DNA of 6,242 nt, from the NCBI GenBank assembly GCA_002451695.1, contig DKDC01000033.1, forward strand, positions 59,024 through 65,265, written 5' to 3'. Origin of the DNA: Prevotellaceae bacterium UBA6858. Lineage in GTDB: Bacteria > Bacteroidota > Bacteroidia > Bacteroidales > Bacteroidaceae. Positions 1-6,242 of the stretch are shown here, one piece after another. The notes beneath the pieces were generated by a model. That model was given only the letters and a program-made list of their open reading frames with translations, searched no databases and was not told where the DNA came from. How positions within the stretch are numbered: the stretch's first letter is position 1; every line of letters starts with the position of its first letter. The position numbers were made by a program, and so were the translations under genes.

Positions 1-41
1 CTGCATCGGACATAGTTTTTCTTACATCCGATGCAGTTTTT
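1..41 (+). terminator. Intrinsic terminator of an upstream rightward gene outside the window
   Basis: Positions 1-10 and 27-36 are perfect inverted complements (CTGCATCGGA / TCCGATGCAG), giving a 10-bp stem. It is followed directly by five T residues at 37-41. The 16-base loop is long for a terminator, and the stem may begin before the window. No gene precedes it here, so the gene it serves is unseen. The loop and inner stem also contain an 18-base sequence repeated in inverted form at the right end of the window. This leaves open the alternative that the hairpin covers the start codon of a leftward gene (ATG at 13-11). Confidence 0.6.
8..25 (+). repeat. 18-base inverted repeat, left copy
   Basis: GGACATAGTTTTTCTTAC is the exact reverse complement of positions 6222-6239. 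It covers the last stem bases and most of the loop of the hairpin at 1-41. On the minus strand it reads as an A-rich leader followed by ATG (13-11) and TCC, open to the left edge as Met-Ser-Asp-Ala. Confidence 0.8.
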
Positions 42-118
42 ATGGGAGTGGGAAAAGGGGTGAGCTATTATGGTTTTGCGATAATCGCAGTGGTGCCAAT
101 CACTAATTGATTGCGCAT

Positions 119-150
119 AAAAAAATGCGCGGGAGCAAAAAGCCCCCGCG
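119..150 (-). terminator. Intrinsic terminator of the HU gene
   Basis: Read leftward, the strand forms a 9-bp GC-rich stem (150-142 with 136-128) containing one G-U wobble. The loop is five T residues, and after a CA dinucleotide a run of seven T residues spans 125-119. It lies 32 bases past the HU stop codon and is the obvious end of that transcript. A second, overlapping small palindrome (113-118 with 125-130) shares its distal arm. Confidence 0.88.
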
Positions 151-182
151 TACAGTTGAAGAAAAACTTATTTCCGCACGTT

Positions 183-455
183 TTACTTTACAGCCTCGTT
201 CAGGGCAGCGCCGGCCTTGAACTTAACCACCTTCTTCTCGGGAATCTGCACCTTCTCCTTTGTTGCAGGATTGAAGCCCTCACGAGCCGCACGGGTGGAA
301 ACCTCGAATGTGCCGAAACCGACAAGGGCCACCTTGTCGCCGGCCTTAACCGCATTTTCAATAGCTCCGAGAGTAGCATCGAGAGCCTTTTTTGCATCAA
401 CCTTGCTGAGGGCAGCGCCTTCAGCGATTGCATTTACCAAATCTGTCTTGTTCAT
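183..455 (-). CDS. hup: DNA-binding protein HU
   Basis: This is a histone-like nucleoid protein of the HU/IHF family, a small basic dimer that bends and compacts DNA in the cytoplasm. The 90-residue product matches the usual HU length. Residues 1-40 form the helical dimerisation part, starting MNKTDLVNAI. The family signature begins at GFGTFEV (46-52). The DNA-clasping arm carries FNPAT at 61-65, with Pro63 as the intercalating proline, and the C-terminal helix is AALNEAVK. I chose the ATG at 455 because it gives the canonical MNKTDL start. A TTG two codons upstream (461) would add two residues but has no better ribosome site. The gene stands alone, transcribed away from the rhomboid gene, with its own promoter and terminator. 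Bacteroidota usually carry several HU paralogues, so which one this is cannot be decided. All key residues are present. Confidence 0.97.
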   Translation of the reverse strand: MNKTDLVNAIAEGAALSKVDAKKALDATLGAIENAVKAGDKVALVGFGTFEVSTRAAREGFNPATKEKVQIPEKKVVKFKAGAALNEAVK

Positions 456-527
456 ATTCAATTTATTTATAAAGTTATTCCTCTATGTTTATTGTTATCG
501 TTCAAATCCTTACGTGTGCCGCGAGGG

Positions 528-560
528 CAAATATAAATATAGTTTGTTAAATTAGCAAAA
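528..560 (-). promoter_or_regulatory. Bacteroidota-type promoter of the HU gene
   Basis: On the minus strand, TATATTTG (535-528) matches the -7 consensus TAnnTTTG exactly. TTTTG (560-556) sits 20 bases upstream, as expected for the -33 TTG/TTTG element. This predicts a transcript start near 520 and a leader of about 65 bases before the HU ATG at 455. The leader is A/T-rich near the start codon. Its only Shine-Dalgarno-like stretch (GAGGA) lies too far upstream to act as one. Confidence 0.75.
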
Positions 561-684
561 TAAAATGCCGGTTTTTCACATTTCTGGCTGAAATTTATCC
601 GCAAACGCCCCAAAACCGCCCTGCGAAAGTCATTCACGCACCTTGCAATCCCGCATACAGCGATGCCGTGTGCCGATAATTTCA

Positions 685-692
685 TAACTTTG
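685..692 (+). promoter_or_regulatory. Probable -7 box for the rhomboid/EEP operon
   Basis: TAACTTTG fits TAnnTTTG exactly and lies 22 bases before the rhomboid ATG, so the leader would be only about 15-20 bases. No clear TTG lies about 20 bases upstream; the nearest (643-645) is too far, so the -33 part is weak. A GAAGG at 706-710, four bases before the ATG, is a modest Shine-Dalgarno-like site. That is unusual in this phylum and supports the start at 715. Confidence 0.55.
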
Positions 693-714
693 CCACAAAT
701 TATATGAAGGCAGT

Positions 715-1608
715 ATGTTCAAGACACCACCCATAACAAAAAACCTGATTATCATAAACCTGATAGTCTTTCTGGCGAAATACGTGTTCGAGACACGCGG
801 CATAGATCTCGACTCCATGCTCGGGCTTCACTTTTTCATGGCCCCCGACTTCCGCCCCTACCAGCTCGTAACCTATATGTTCATGCACGCCAACGTGGAG
901 CATATTTTCTTCAATATGTTCTCGCTGTGGATGTTCGGAAGGATAATAGAGCAGACTTGGGGAGAGAGGAAATACCTGCTGTTCTACTTCGTGTGCGGCA
1001 TAGGCGCGGGGCTGACGCAGGAGGTCTGGCAGTTGGGGCAATACTATGTGGAGGGGCTTCACAACTACTCGTTGGTGGACACCGGCGGGGGGGCGATACC
1101 CATGAGCCAATACCTCAACCTGTGGACCACGATTGGGGCTTCGGGAGCGTGCTACGGCGTGATGCTTGCGTTCGGCATGACATACCCCAACGAAGTGATG
1201 GTGCTCTTTCCGATACCCATACCGCTTAAGGCCAAATACTTCGTCATAATGTGCATTGCCATAGAATTGTTCTCCTCGTTCTCCACAAACGGAAACGTGG
1301 CACACTTCGCACATCTTGGCGGCATGGCGTTCGCATGGTTCTTCATCCGTCGTGAACGCCGCAGGCAAAGGAGTTTCGGGGGCTGGGAAAGCTACACGCC
1401 GCCGCGCGGCAACATATTCAGGAGGGTACGCAAAAAAATGTCAGACGGCGGCGCATTCGGCGGACACAAGGCCGACCACGACTACAACGCACGCCGCGAG
1501 GAGAAGCAGCGCGAGACAGACAGGATACTCGAAAAAATAAGAACCTCCGGCTACGAAAGCCTTACGGAGGAGGAAAAACGCAAGCTCTTCGACTCCGGGG
1601 AAAAATAA
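715..1608 (+). CDS. Rhomboid family intramembrane serine protease
   Basis: This is a six-helix inner-membrane protease that cuts transmembrane segments of other proteins within the bilayer. In its 297 residues I see helix 1 at about 9-24. Helix 2 carries the HxxxxHxxxN motif (His58, His63, Asn67). Helix 3 is at about 86-104. Helix 4 holds the catalytic serine in GASG (Ser143), and helix 6 has the partner histidine in AHLGG (His200). The FPIPIPLKAKYF stretch (165-176) before helix 5 is typical of this group. A loop of roughly 35 residues separates helices 3 and 4. Residues 211-297 form a basic then charged cytoplasmic tail ending in a 'RTSGYESLTEEEKRKLF' motif. From memory this resembles the DUF6576-type tail of Bacteroidota rhomboids. 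The catalytic dyad is intact, so it should be active, but its substrate is unknown. It is first in a pair with the EEP-family gene, which it overlaps by one base. Confidence 0.93.
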   Translation: MFKTPPITKNLIIINLIVFLAKYVFETRGIDLDSMLGLHFFMAPDFRPYQLVTYMFMHANVEHIFFNMFSLWMFGRIIEQTWGERKYLLFYFVCGIGAGLTQEVWQLGQYYVEGLHNYSLVDTGGGAIPMSQYLNLWTTIGASGACYGVMLAFGMTYPNEVMVLFPIPIPLKAKYFVIMCIAIELFSSFSTNGNVAHFAHLGGMAFAWFFIRRERRRQRSFGGWESYTPPRGNIFRRVRKKMSDGGAFGGHKADHDYNARREEKQRETDRILEKIRTSGYESLTEEEKRKLFDSGEK

Positions 1609-2705
1609 TGTTGGCAAGGATAAAAAAGACAACCACCTGCATCGCCATGGCAATAACCGTTGCGGCGATACTGGCAATGTGGGCGAGCGCGTACAGCGCA
1701 CACATCCCGCCGCAGGGCTTCGGCTGGTACGACGTGCTGGGCATGGCGTTCCCCGTGTTCGCCGCCGCGAGTGCAGTGTCGCTCATCCTTTGGCTCGCGT
1801 TCAAGCCGCGCCTCGCCCTCGTGCCCCTCTTCGGGCTGCTGTTCTGCATAAGCGACCTGCGCGCCTACTGCCCCGTGAACATACCCCAAAGCCCGCCCGC
1901 AGGAAGCCTGAAAGTGATGTCGTACAACGCGCAGAATTTTGACGGCACGGCAAACGAGGACAGCGAGGAGAAGAAGCAGATAATATCAAACATAATAAAC
2001 TCCAACGCCGACATAGTGTGCATACAGGAGGGCGACTACTGGGCCGACTGGGAAAAGCTCGAGAAAAAGCTGCGCAATATATACAGGTATATGGACGTGC
2101 TGGGGAAAGACTCCGCGCCGACCACCATGAGGTGCTTCTCCAAGCTAAGGATAATAAAGGCGGAGCAACTGGCCTTTCCCGGAAGTTTCAACTCCACGGT
2201 GGCGTTCTACCTGCAGCACAACGGCGGCGACACAATAATTGTGGTGAGCAACCACCTGCAAAGCGACAACCTCACCCCCGAGGAGCTTGACAACTACTCC
2301 GCCCTCGTCAAAGGCAAAAAGGAGGCGGGGGGCAAAAACCCCGCAACGGCATTGCTGTCGGTGCTGCGCAAGGTTGCGGACGCTGCCGAGAAGCGCGGCT
2401 CGCAGGTTGACAGCGTGGCGGCGTTCATCAACGCACACAAAGACACGCCCATGATACTGTGCGGCGACTTCAACGACACCCCCATATCCTACTCGCGCCG
2501 CGAAATCGCCCGCCGCCTCACCGACGCATACGCGGCAACAGGCCTCGGGCCGGGCTTCACATACACCAGCAACGGCATGCACGTGAGGATAGACCACATG
2601 ATGTGCTCGCGCCACTGGAAACCCTACGCCGCAAAAGTAAACAGCCACGCAAAAGGCTCCGACCACCACCCCATTACGGCATTCTTTAAGCTAAAAGCCA
2701 AATAA
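1608..2705 (+). CDS. Membrane-anchored endonuclease/exonuclease/phosphatase (EEP) family protein
   Basis: This is a metal-dependent phosphoesterase of the DNase I / sphingomyelinase / inositol-phosphatase fold, with 365 residues. Three hydrophobic helices (about 11-30, 42-64 and 67-84) anchor it in the membrane; the catalytic domain follows from residue 100. Visible active-site motifs in order are MSYNAQNF (Asn107), DIVCIQE (metal ligand Glu141), SNHLQSDN (around Asn215/His216), GDFND (Asp287, Asn289), IDHM (Asp329/His330) and SDHHP (Asp352, catalytic His353 or His354). All are intact. The substrate could be nucleic acid, a phospholipid or an inositol phosphate; the family does not settle this. 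By the positive-inside rule the domain could face either side, so its location is uncertain. The ATG shares its A with the rhomboid TAA (TAATG), after a purine-rich GGGGAAAA, so it is probably translated by re-initiation. No terminator is visible before secDF. Confidence 0.9.
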   Translation: MLARIKKTTTCIAMAITVAAILAMWASAYSAHIPPQGFGWYDVLGMAFPVFAAASAVSLILWLAFKPRLALVPLFGLLFCISDLRAYCPVNIPQSPPAGSLKVMSYNAQNFDGTANEDSEEKKQIISNIINSNADIVCIQEGDYWADWEKLEKKLRNIYRYMDVLGKDSAPTTMRCFSKLRIIKAEQLAFPGSFNSTVAFYLQHNGGDTIIVVSNHLQSDNLTPEELDNYSALVKGKKEAGGKNPATALLSVLRKVADAAEKRGSQVDSVAAFINAHKDTPMILCGDFNDTPISYSRREIARRLTDAYAATGLGPGFTYTSNGMHVRIDHMMCSRHWKPYAAKVNSHAKGSDHHPITAFFKLKAK

Positions 2706-2741
2706 TACACCCTCACAGGCTTTCAAGTATTAAAAAAAATG

Positions 2742-2749
2742 TATATTTG
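2742..2749 (+). promoter_or_regulatory. Probable -7 box for secDF
   Basis: TATATTTG matches TAnnTTTG exactly and is identical to the HU -7 box. It lies 45 bases before the secDF ATG, predicting a leader of about 35-40 bases that is almost free of G near the start codon (A-rich, no Shine-Dalgarno), as is typical of Bacteroidota. No convincing TTG sits 19-21 bases upstream; the nearest candidate is a TTTC at 2721-2724 with a short spacing. Since no terminator follows the EEP gene, secDF may also receive read-through from the upstream pair. Confidence 0.6.
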
Positions 2750-2793
2750 CAACCCTACTGCCAAAAGAAAAAATAAAAATAATAATAAACCAA

Positions 2794-5700
2794 ATGCAAA
2801 ACAAAGGATTCATAAAGGCGATTGCAGTATTACTAACACTAATCTGCATTTACTACCTCTCGTTCTCATTTGTCACCAGCCACTTCACAAGCAAGGCTGA
2901 GAAAATGGGAGAGGTAGCCGGCGCACAATATCTTGATTCTATAAAGAACGAGAAAGTGTGGCTCGGCGCGTACACGTTCAAACAGTGCCAGGAGATGCAG
3001 ATAGGTCTCGGCCTCGACCTCAAAGGCGGCATGAACGTCATTCTCGAAGTATCGGTGCCCGATGTGGTCAAGTCTCTTGCCGACAACTCCACCGACCCGA
3101 CATTCCTCAAAGCCGTGAAACAGGCTTCGGAGCAGTCTCAAAGCAGCCAGGACGACTTCATCACGTTGTTCGTGAAGAACTACCAGTCCGTTGCGGGCAA
3201 AAATCATCTTGCCGAGGTATTCGCCACGCAGCAGCTCAAAGGGCAGGTGGCGACAAACAGCACCGACGCGCAAATAGAAAAGGTGTTGCGCAAGGAAGTC
3301 TCCGCAGCAATCGACAACTCTTACAAAGTGCTCCGCACACGTATCGACCGCTTCGGCGTGGCTCAGCCCAACATCCAGACCCTTCAGGGGCAGATGGGGC
3401 GCATACTTGTTGAAATGCCGGGCATAAAGGAGCCTGACCGAGTGAGGAAGCTTCTTCAGGGAAGCGCTAACCTCGAGTTCTGGGAAACATACGACGGAAG
3501 CGTGATCATCCCCTACCTCTCGCAGATTGACGCAAAGCTCGCCGCAGCCGGAAGCGCAATTGCAAAAACAGACACGGCAAAAGCAGAGTCCGCAGCGGAA
3601 GAGGTGAAAGCCGACACCGCAAAGGCTGAAAAAGACGCAAGCGTAAACGCCGCTGCCGCGCTCAAGAAAATCGAAGCCGGCAAAGGCAAGGCAAAAGAAG
3701 ACGCAAAGGCTGATGCCGACCTCAAAAAGCAGCACCCACTCCTCGCGTCAATGTCGCCCGCACAGGGCGGAAGAGGCTGCGTGGTGGGATATGTGCTCGC
3801 ACGCGACACAGCAGATGTAATGAAGATGCTCACATCGGCTGACGCGCAAAAACTTCTGCCCAAAGACCTCAAGCTGTGCTGGGGCGTGAAACCCTCGGAC
3901 GTAAGCACAAAGCAGGACGTGTTTGAACTCTACGCCCTGAAAGTTACCGAACGCAACGGACGCGCACCGCTTGAGGGCGACGTAATCACAACTGCAAAGG
4001 ACGACTACGACCAGTTCCACCGTCCCTGCGTAAGTATGTCGATGAACACCGACGGCGCACGCCGCTGGGCAGCCATTACAAAGAAGAACAAGGACCACGC
4101 AATAGCAATCGTGCTTGACGGCTTCGTTTACAGTGCGCCCAATGTGGATAACGAAATCACCGGCGGACAGTCGCAAATCACCGGACACTTCACCGCAGAG
4201 GACACCAAAGACCTTGCAAACGTGCTTCAGTCGGGTAAGATGCCAGCCCCCGCCCACATTGTGCAGGAGGACATCGTAGGTCCTTCGCTCGGGCAGGAGT
4301 CAATCGTGCAGGGCTTCACCGCCTGCGTGATTGCATTCATAATCCTCATGATTTACATGTGCGCAATCTACGGAATGATCCCCGGTATGGTTGCAAACTG
4401 CGCGTTGTTGCTCAACTTCTTCTTCACGTTCGGAGTGCTCACCTCGTTTCAGGCGGCCCTCACAATGTCGGGAATCGCCGGTATGGTGCTTTCGCTCGGT
4501 ATGGCGGTCGATGCAAACGTGCTTATATATGAGCGCACAAAGGAGGAGCTGCGAAGCGGCAAACTTGTGAAGAACGCCCTTGCCGACGGCTACAAGCACG
4601 CATTCTCGGCAATCTTCGACTCCAACCTCACGTCAATCATCACGGCGATAATACTCTTCAACTTCGGCACAGGACCTATTCGCGGATTTGCCACAACGCT
4701 CATCATCGGCCTTCTCGCATCGTTCTTCACCGCCGTATGGCTTACACGCATTGCCTACGAGCATTTCATGAACAAGGACAAGTGGCTTCACATCACGTTC
4801 ACCACGAAGATTTCGGAGAACATCATGCGCGACCCGCACTACAACATTCTCGGCGCGTCGAAGAAGCTGCTCGTGGTTTGCGGCGCACTGATTGCGGTGA
4901 TGGTGGTTTCATTCGGCGTGCGCGGCCTCAGCAAAGGCATCGACTTCACCGGCGGCCGCAACTACGTTGTGCAGTTTGAGCAGAAAGTAACCCCCGAAGA
5001 GGTTCGCACCCTGCTGCAGCAGGAAGTTGGCGACCAGGCAAACGTTTCTGCCATCGCCCTCGGAACAGACGGCAAGACCCTCCGCGTGTCAACCAACTAT
5101 AACATAAACGACAACTCCAGCGATGCCGATATGCAGTCTGAGAAGTTCGTTTACCAGGCACTGAAGAAAGGCAAACTGCTCGCCGACTACGTAACGCTCG
5201 AACGCTTCATCGACCGCGACAACCGCGCCGGCGGCTCAATCATCAGTTCGCAGAAAGTGGGTCCCTCGGTGGCAAAAGACGTTACAAACGGAGCAATCAT
5301 CAGCGTGATACTCGCGCTCGTGGCAATCTTCCTCTACATCCTCGCACGTTTCCACAACGTGGCATACTCTGTGGGCAGCACCGTGGCCCTCACGGTTGAC
5401 ACCCTGCTCATCATCGGCATGTACTCGCTCTGCTGGGGCTGGGTTCCGTTCTCGCTCGAGGTTGACCAGACGTTCATCGGTGCCGTGCTTACGGCAATCG
5501 GTTACTCCATAAACGACAAGGTGGTGATTTTCGACCGTGTGCGCGAATACTTCCACCTCTATCCCAAGCGCGACAACCGCCGCATATACAACGACGCGCT
5601 CAACAGCACCCTCAGCCGTACAATCAACACCGGCGGCACAACGCTCGTCGTTCTGCTCTGCATCTTCATCTTCGGCGGCGAGAGCATACGCTCCTTTGCA

Positions 5701-5847
5701 TTCGCCATGATACTTGGTGTGGTGTTCGGAACGCTCTCCTCGCTCTACGTGGCATCGCCCATTGCATACTATGTGATGAAGCGCACACGCCGCAGCACGG
5801 CAAACGCCAAGGCAGAGGAAATCCCCGCAAACGCCAAGGAGGCATAA
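2794..5847 (+). CDS. secDF: Protein translocase subunit SecDF (SecD-SecF fusion)
   Basis: This inner-membrane accessory subunit of the Sec translocon uses the proton gradient to pull exported proteins through on the periplasmic side. Its 1,017 residues are a full SecD followed by a full SecF. There is an N-terminal helix (7-28), then the SecD motif LGLDLKGG (72-79) and the large periplasmic P1 domain (to about 500). Five helices follow (about 505-655), with GMAVDANVLIYER at 569-581. The SecF half has a helix at 690-707, GIDFTGG (715-721), its own periplasmic domain, and five helices from about 832 to 995 including GYSINDKVVIFDRVRE (903-918). By analogy with Thermus SecDF, Asp573 and Asp908 are the likely proton-path residues. 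The P1 domain contains an Ala/Lys/Glu-rich insert (about 245-312). The protein ends in a short charged tail. The fusion and length are normal for Bacteroidales, and no frameshift or missing motif is seen. It is transcribed alone or with read-through and closed by a strong terminator. Confidence 0.97.
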   Translation: MQNKGFIKAIAVLLTLICIYYLSFSFVTSHFTSKAEKMGEVAGAQYLDSIKNEKVWLGAYTFKQCQEMQIGLGLDLKGGMNVILEVSVPDVVKSLADNSTDPTFLKAVKQASEQSQSSQDDFITLFVKNYQSVAGKNHLAEVFATQQLKGQVATNSTDAQIEKVLRKEVSAAIDNSYKVLRTRIDRFGVAQPNIQTLQGQMGRILVEMPGIKEPDRVRKLLQGSANLEFWETYDGSVIIPYLSQIDAKLAAAGSAIAKTDTAKAESAAEEVKADTAKAEKDASVNAAAALKKIEAGKGKAKEDAKADADLKKQHPLLASMSPAQGGRGCVVGYVLARDTADVMKMLTSADAQKLLPKDLKLCWGVKPSDVSTKQDVFELYALKVTERNGRAPLEGDVITTAKDDYDQFHRPCVSMSMNTDGARRWAAITKKNKDHAIAIVLDGFVYSAPNVDNEITGGQSQITGHFTAEDTKDLANVLQSGKMPAPAHIVQEDIVGPSLGQESIVQGFTACVIAFIILMIYMCAIYGMIPGMVANCALLLNFFFTFGVLTSFQAALTMSGIAGMVLSLGMAVDANVLIYERTKEELRSGKLVKNALADGYKHAFSAIFDSNLTSIITAIILFNFGTGPIRGFATTLIIGLLASFFTAVWLTRIAYEHFMNKDKWLHITFTTKISENIMRDPHYNILGASKKLLVVCGALIAVMVVSFGVRGLSKGIDFTGGRNYVVQFEQKVTPEEVRTLLQQEVGDQANVSAIALGTDGKTLRVSTNYNINDNSSDADMQSEKFVYQALKKGKLLADYVTLERFIDRDNRAGGSIISSQKVGPSVAKDVTNGAIISVILALVAIFLYILARFHNVAYSVGSTVALTVDTLLIIGMYSLCWGWVPFSLEVDQTFIGAVLTAIGYSINDKVVIFDRVREYFHLYPKRDNRRIYNDALNSTLSRTINTGGTTLVVLLCIFIFGGESIRSFAFAMILGVVFGTLSSLYVASPIAYYVMKRTRRSTANAKAEEIPANAKEA

Positions 5848-5885
5848 GCCGGAACATAACTTTATAATATAATTGTTGAGAAGAC

Positions 5886-5922
5886 CTCGCCGGAGCCGCA
5901 ATGGTTCCGGCGAGTTTTTTTT
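5886..5922 (+). terminator. Intrinsic terminator of secDF
   Basis: CTCGCCGGAGCC (5886-5897) pairs with GGTTCCGGCGAG (5903-5914) across a five-base loop, giving a 12-bp stem with one G-U wobble. Eight T residues follow (5915-5922). It lies 38 bases after the secDF stop codon and is the clearest terminator in the window. Confidence 0.95.
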
Positions 5923-5955
5923 GCGTTTTTTGAAATATTGCAGCGCACTTGGATT

Positions 5956-5980
5956 GGCGGGTTGCGGTGTGGTTCATGCG
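5956..5980 (+). repeat. 25-base GC-rich direct repeat, copy 1
   Basis: This 25-base block begins GGCGGGTTGCGGTG and ends GGTTCATGCG. It recurs at 6104-6128 with a single difference (T at 5970, C at 6118). A weaker likeness continues downstream in both copies around a shared TACAG. It is non-coding here and belongs to the repeat cluster that fills the space after the secDF terminator. Confidence 0.85.
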
Positions 5981-6044
5981 GCAACATACAGGACGTTTAC
6001 ATCATTTGTTTCAAACGTACAAACAACGAATAACCAACAATTTG

Positions 6045-6167
6045 CGCCACTGTAGGGGCGTATGGCATACGCCCTGATTTGCGCCGGTTTGCAATGTCGC
6101 GGCGGCGGGTTGCGGTGCGGTTCATGCGTTGGCGTACAGAGCGTATGCAATACGCCCCTACAATTGG
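6045..6167. repeat. Composite inverted repeat, REP/MITE-like
   Basis: Positions 6051-6072 and 6141-6162 are inverted copies matching at 21 of 22 bases. The likeness extends outward through GCGCCA / TGGCGC after a one-base length difference. The arms enclose about 68 bases. Each arm is itself a palindrome: GGGCGTATG-G-CATACGCCC (6056-6074) has perfect 9-base arms around one base, and GCGTAT-GCA-ATACGC (6141-6155) has 6-base arms. No transposase is encoded. The form suggests a non-autonomous, dispersed intergenic repeat. Leftward reading frames through this block (for example within 5974-6216) are low-complexity by-products of the repeats and are not called as genes. Confidence 0.75.
6104..6128 (+). 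repeat. 25-base GC-rich direct repeat, copy 2
   Basis: This is the second copy of the 25-base block at 5956-5980, matching at 24 of 25 positions. It lies between the two arms of the large inverted repeat (6045-6072 and 6141-6167), so direct and inverted repeats are interleaved as parts of one composite element. Confidence 0.85.
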
Positions 6168-6221
6168 CGCGAAACTTAAACTGACAACTTTTTTCAAAAC
6201 TCCCTGAAAACCACATTTGAC

Positions 6222-6239
6222 GTAAGAAAAACTATGTCC
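6222..6239 (+). repeat. 18-base inverted repeat, right copy; possible gene start
   Basis: GTAAGAAAAACTATGTCC is the exact reverse complement of positions 8-25. It contains ATG at 6234-6236 followed by TCC TAT to the window edge. CACATTTG (6212-6219) lies upstream and misses the TAnnTTTG -7 consensus by one base. Three codons are too few to call a gene; the arrangement only permits one starting here and running off to the right. Confidence 0.8.
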
Positions 6240-6242
6240 TAT

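Noticed and set aside
183..461. HU start at the TTG at 461
   Set aside because: It would give MNMNKTDL; the ATG at 455 yields the standard 90-residue HU and needs no rare start codon.
467..685. Leftward 72-codon open frame in the HU-rhomboid spacer
   Set aside because: It overlaps the HU promoter and leader, has no recognisable domain, and its start lies on the rhomboid -7 box. It is best read as chance.
704..736. Ten-codon frame (ATG at 704) overlapping the rhomboid start, as a possible leader peptide
   Set aside because: It ends inside the rhomboid gene, has no regulatory hairpin or codon bias, and its start sits almost at the predicted transcript start.
700..1368. Leftward 222-codon open frame opposite the rhomboid gene
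   Set aside because: It is a His/Glu/Val-rich shadow of the rhomboid coding strand; the rhomboid motifs are intact on the plus strand.
2866..3735. Leftward 289-codon open frame opposite secDF
   Set aside because: The opposite frame of a GC-rich coding region often stays open. The product is a Cys/Phe/Leu-rich string with no family features, and the plus strand encodes an unmistakable SecDF.
5956..6128. Direct repeats as a minimal CRISPR array
   Set aside because: There are only two repeats with a 123-base gap, no regular spacers, and no cas gene; the interleaved inverted repeats fit a REP/MITE-like element better.
5974..6216. Leftward open frames of 66-80 codons through the terminal repeat cluster
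   Set aside because: The frames consist of translated palindromic repeats rich in Arg, Thr and Ala and start inside the repeat; there is no domain or promoter.

Overview
The window reads as an ordinary chromosomal segment of a Bacteroidota (Bacteroidales) bacterium. Four things point there. SecD and SecF are fused into one protein of about 1,000 residues. Promoter boxes fit the Bacteroidota TAnnTTTG -7 consensus. Leaders are A-rich and mostly lack a Shine-Dalgarno sequence. The rhomboid protease has the soluble C-terminal tail familiar from this phylum. Genus cannot be fixed from the sequence alone; a Muribaculaceae- or Prevotella-like gut organism is a guess.

Layout: positions 1-41 hold a hairpin plus T-run that would end a rightward gene lying before the window. 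A leftward gene for the nucleoid protein HU follows (455 down to 183), with its own terminator at 150-119 and a good promoter at 560-528. The spacer 456-714 carries the HU promoter and a rightward -7 box at 685-692; I see nothing else in it. Next come a rhomboid intramembrane serine protease (715-1608) and a membrane-anchored endonuclease/exonuclease/phosphatase (EEP) family enzyme (1608-2705). Their stop and start codons share one base, so they form a translationally coupled pair. An 88-base gap with a Bacteroidota-type -7 box leads to secDF (2794-5847), which ends in a strong intrinsic terminator (5886-5922).

The last 320 bases (5923-6242) hold no convincing gene. They contain a cluster of short GC-rich direct and inverted repeats (5956-6167) that looks like a dispersed REP/MITE-type element. 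The extreme right end carries an exact 18-base inverted copy of a sequence in the leftmost 25 bases. In both copies the same ATG faces outward, so these could be the leaders of two genes that leave the window on either side.

HU packages DNA. SecDF drives proton-powered late steps of Sec export. The rhomboid/EEP pair is a conserved-looking membrane module whose substrates cannot be read from sequence. I found no new defence system, CRISPR array, insertion-sequence transposase, tRNA or rRNA. The non-routine parts are the two flanking repeat signals.
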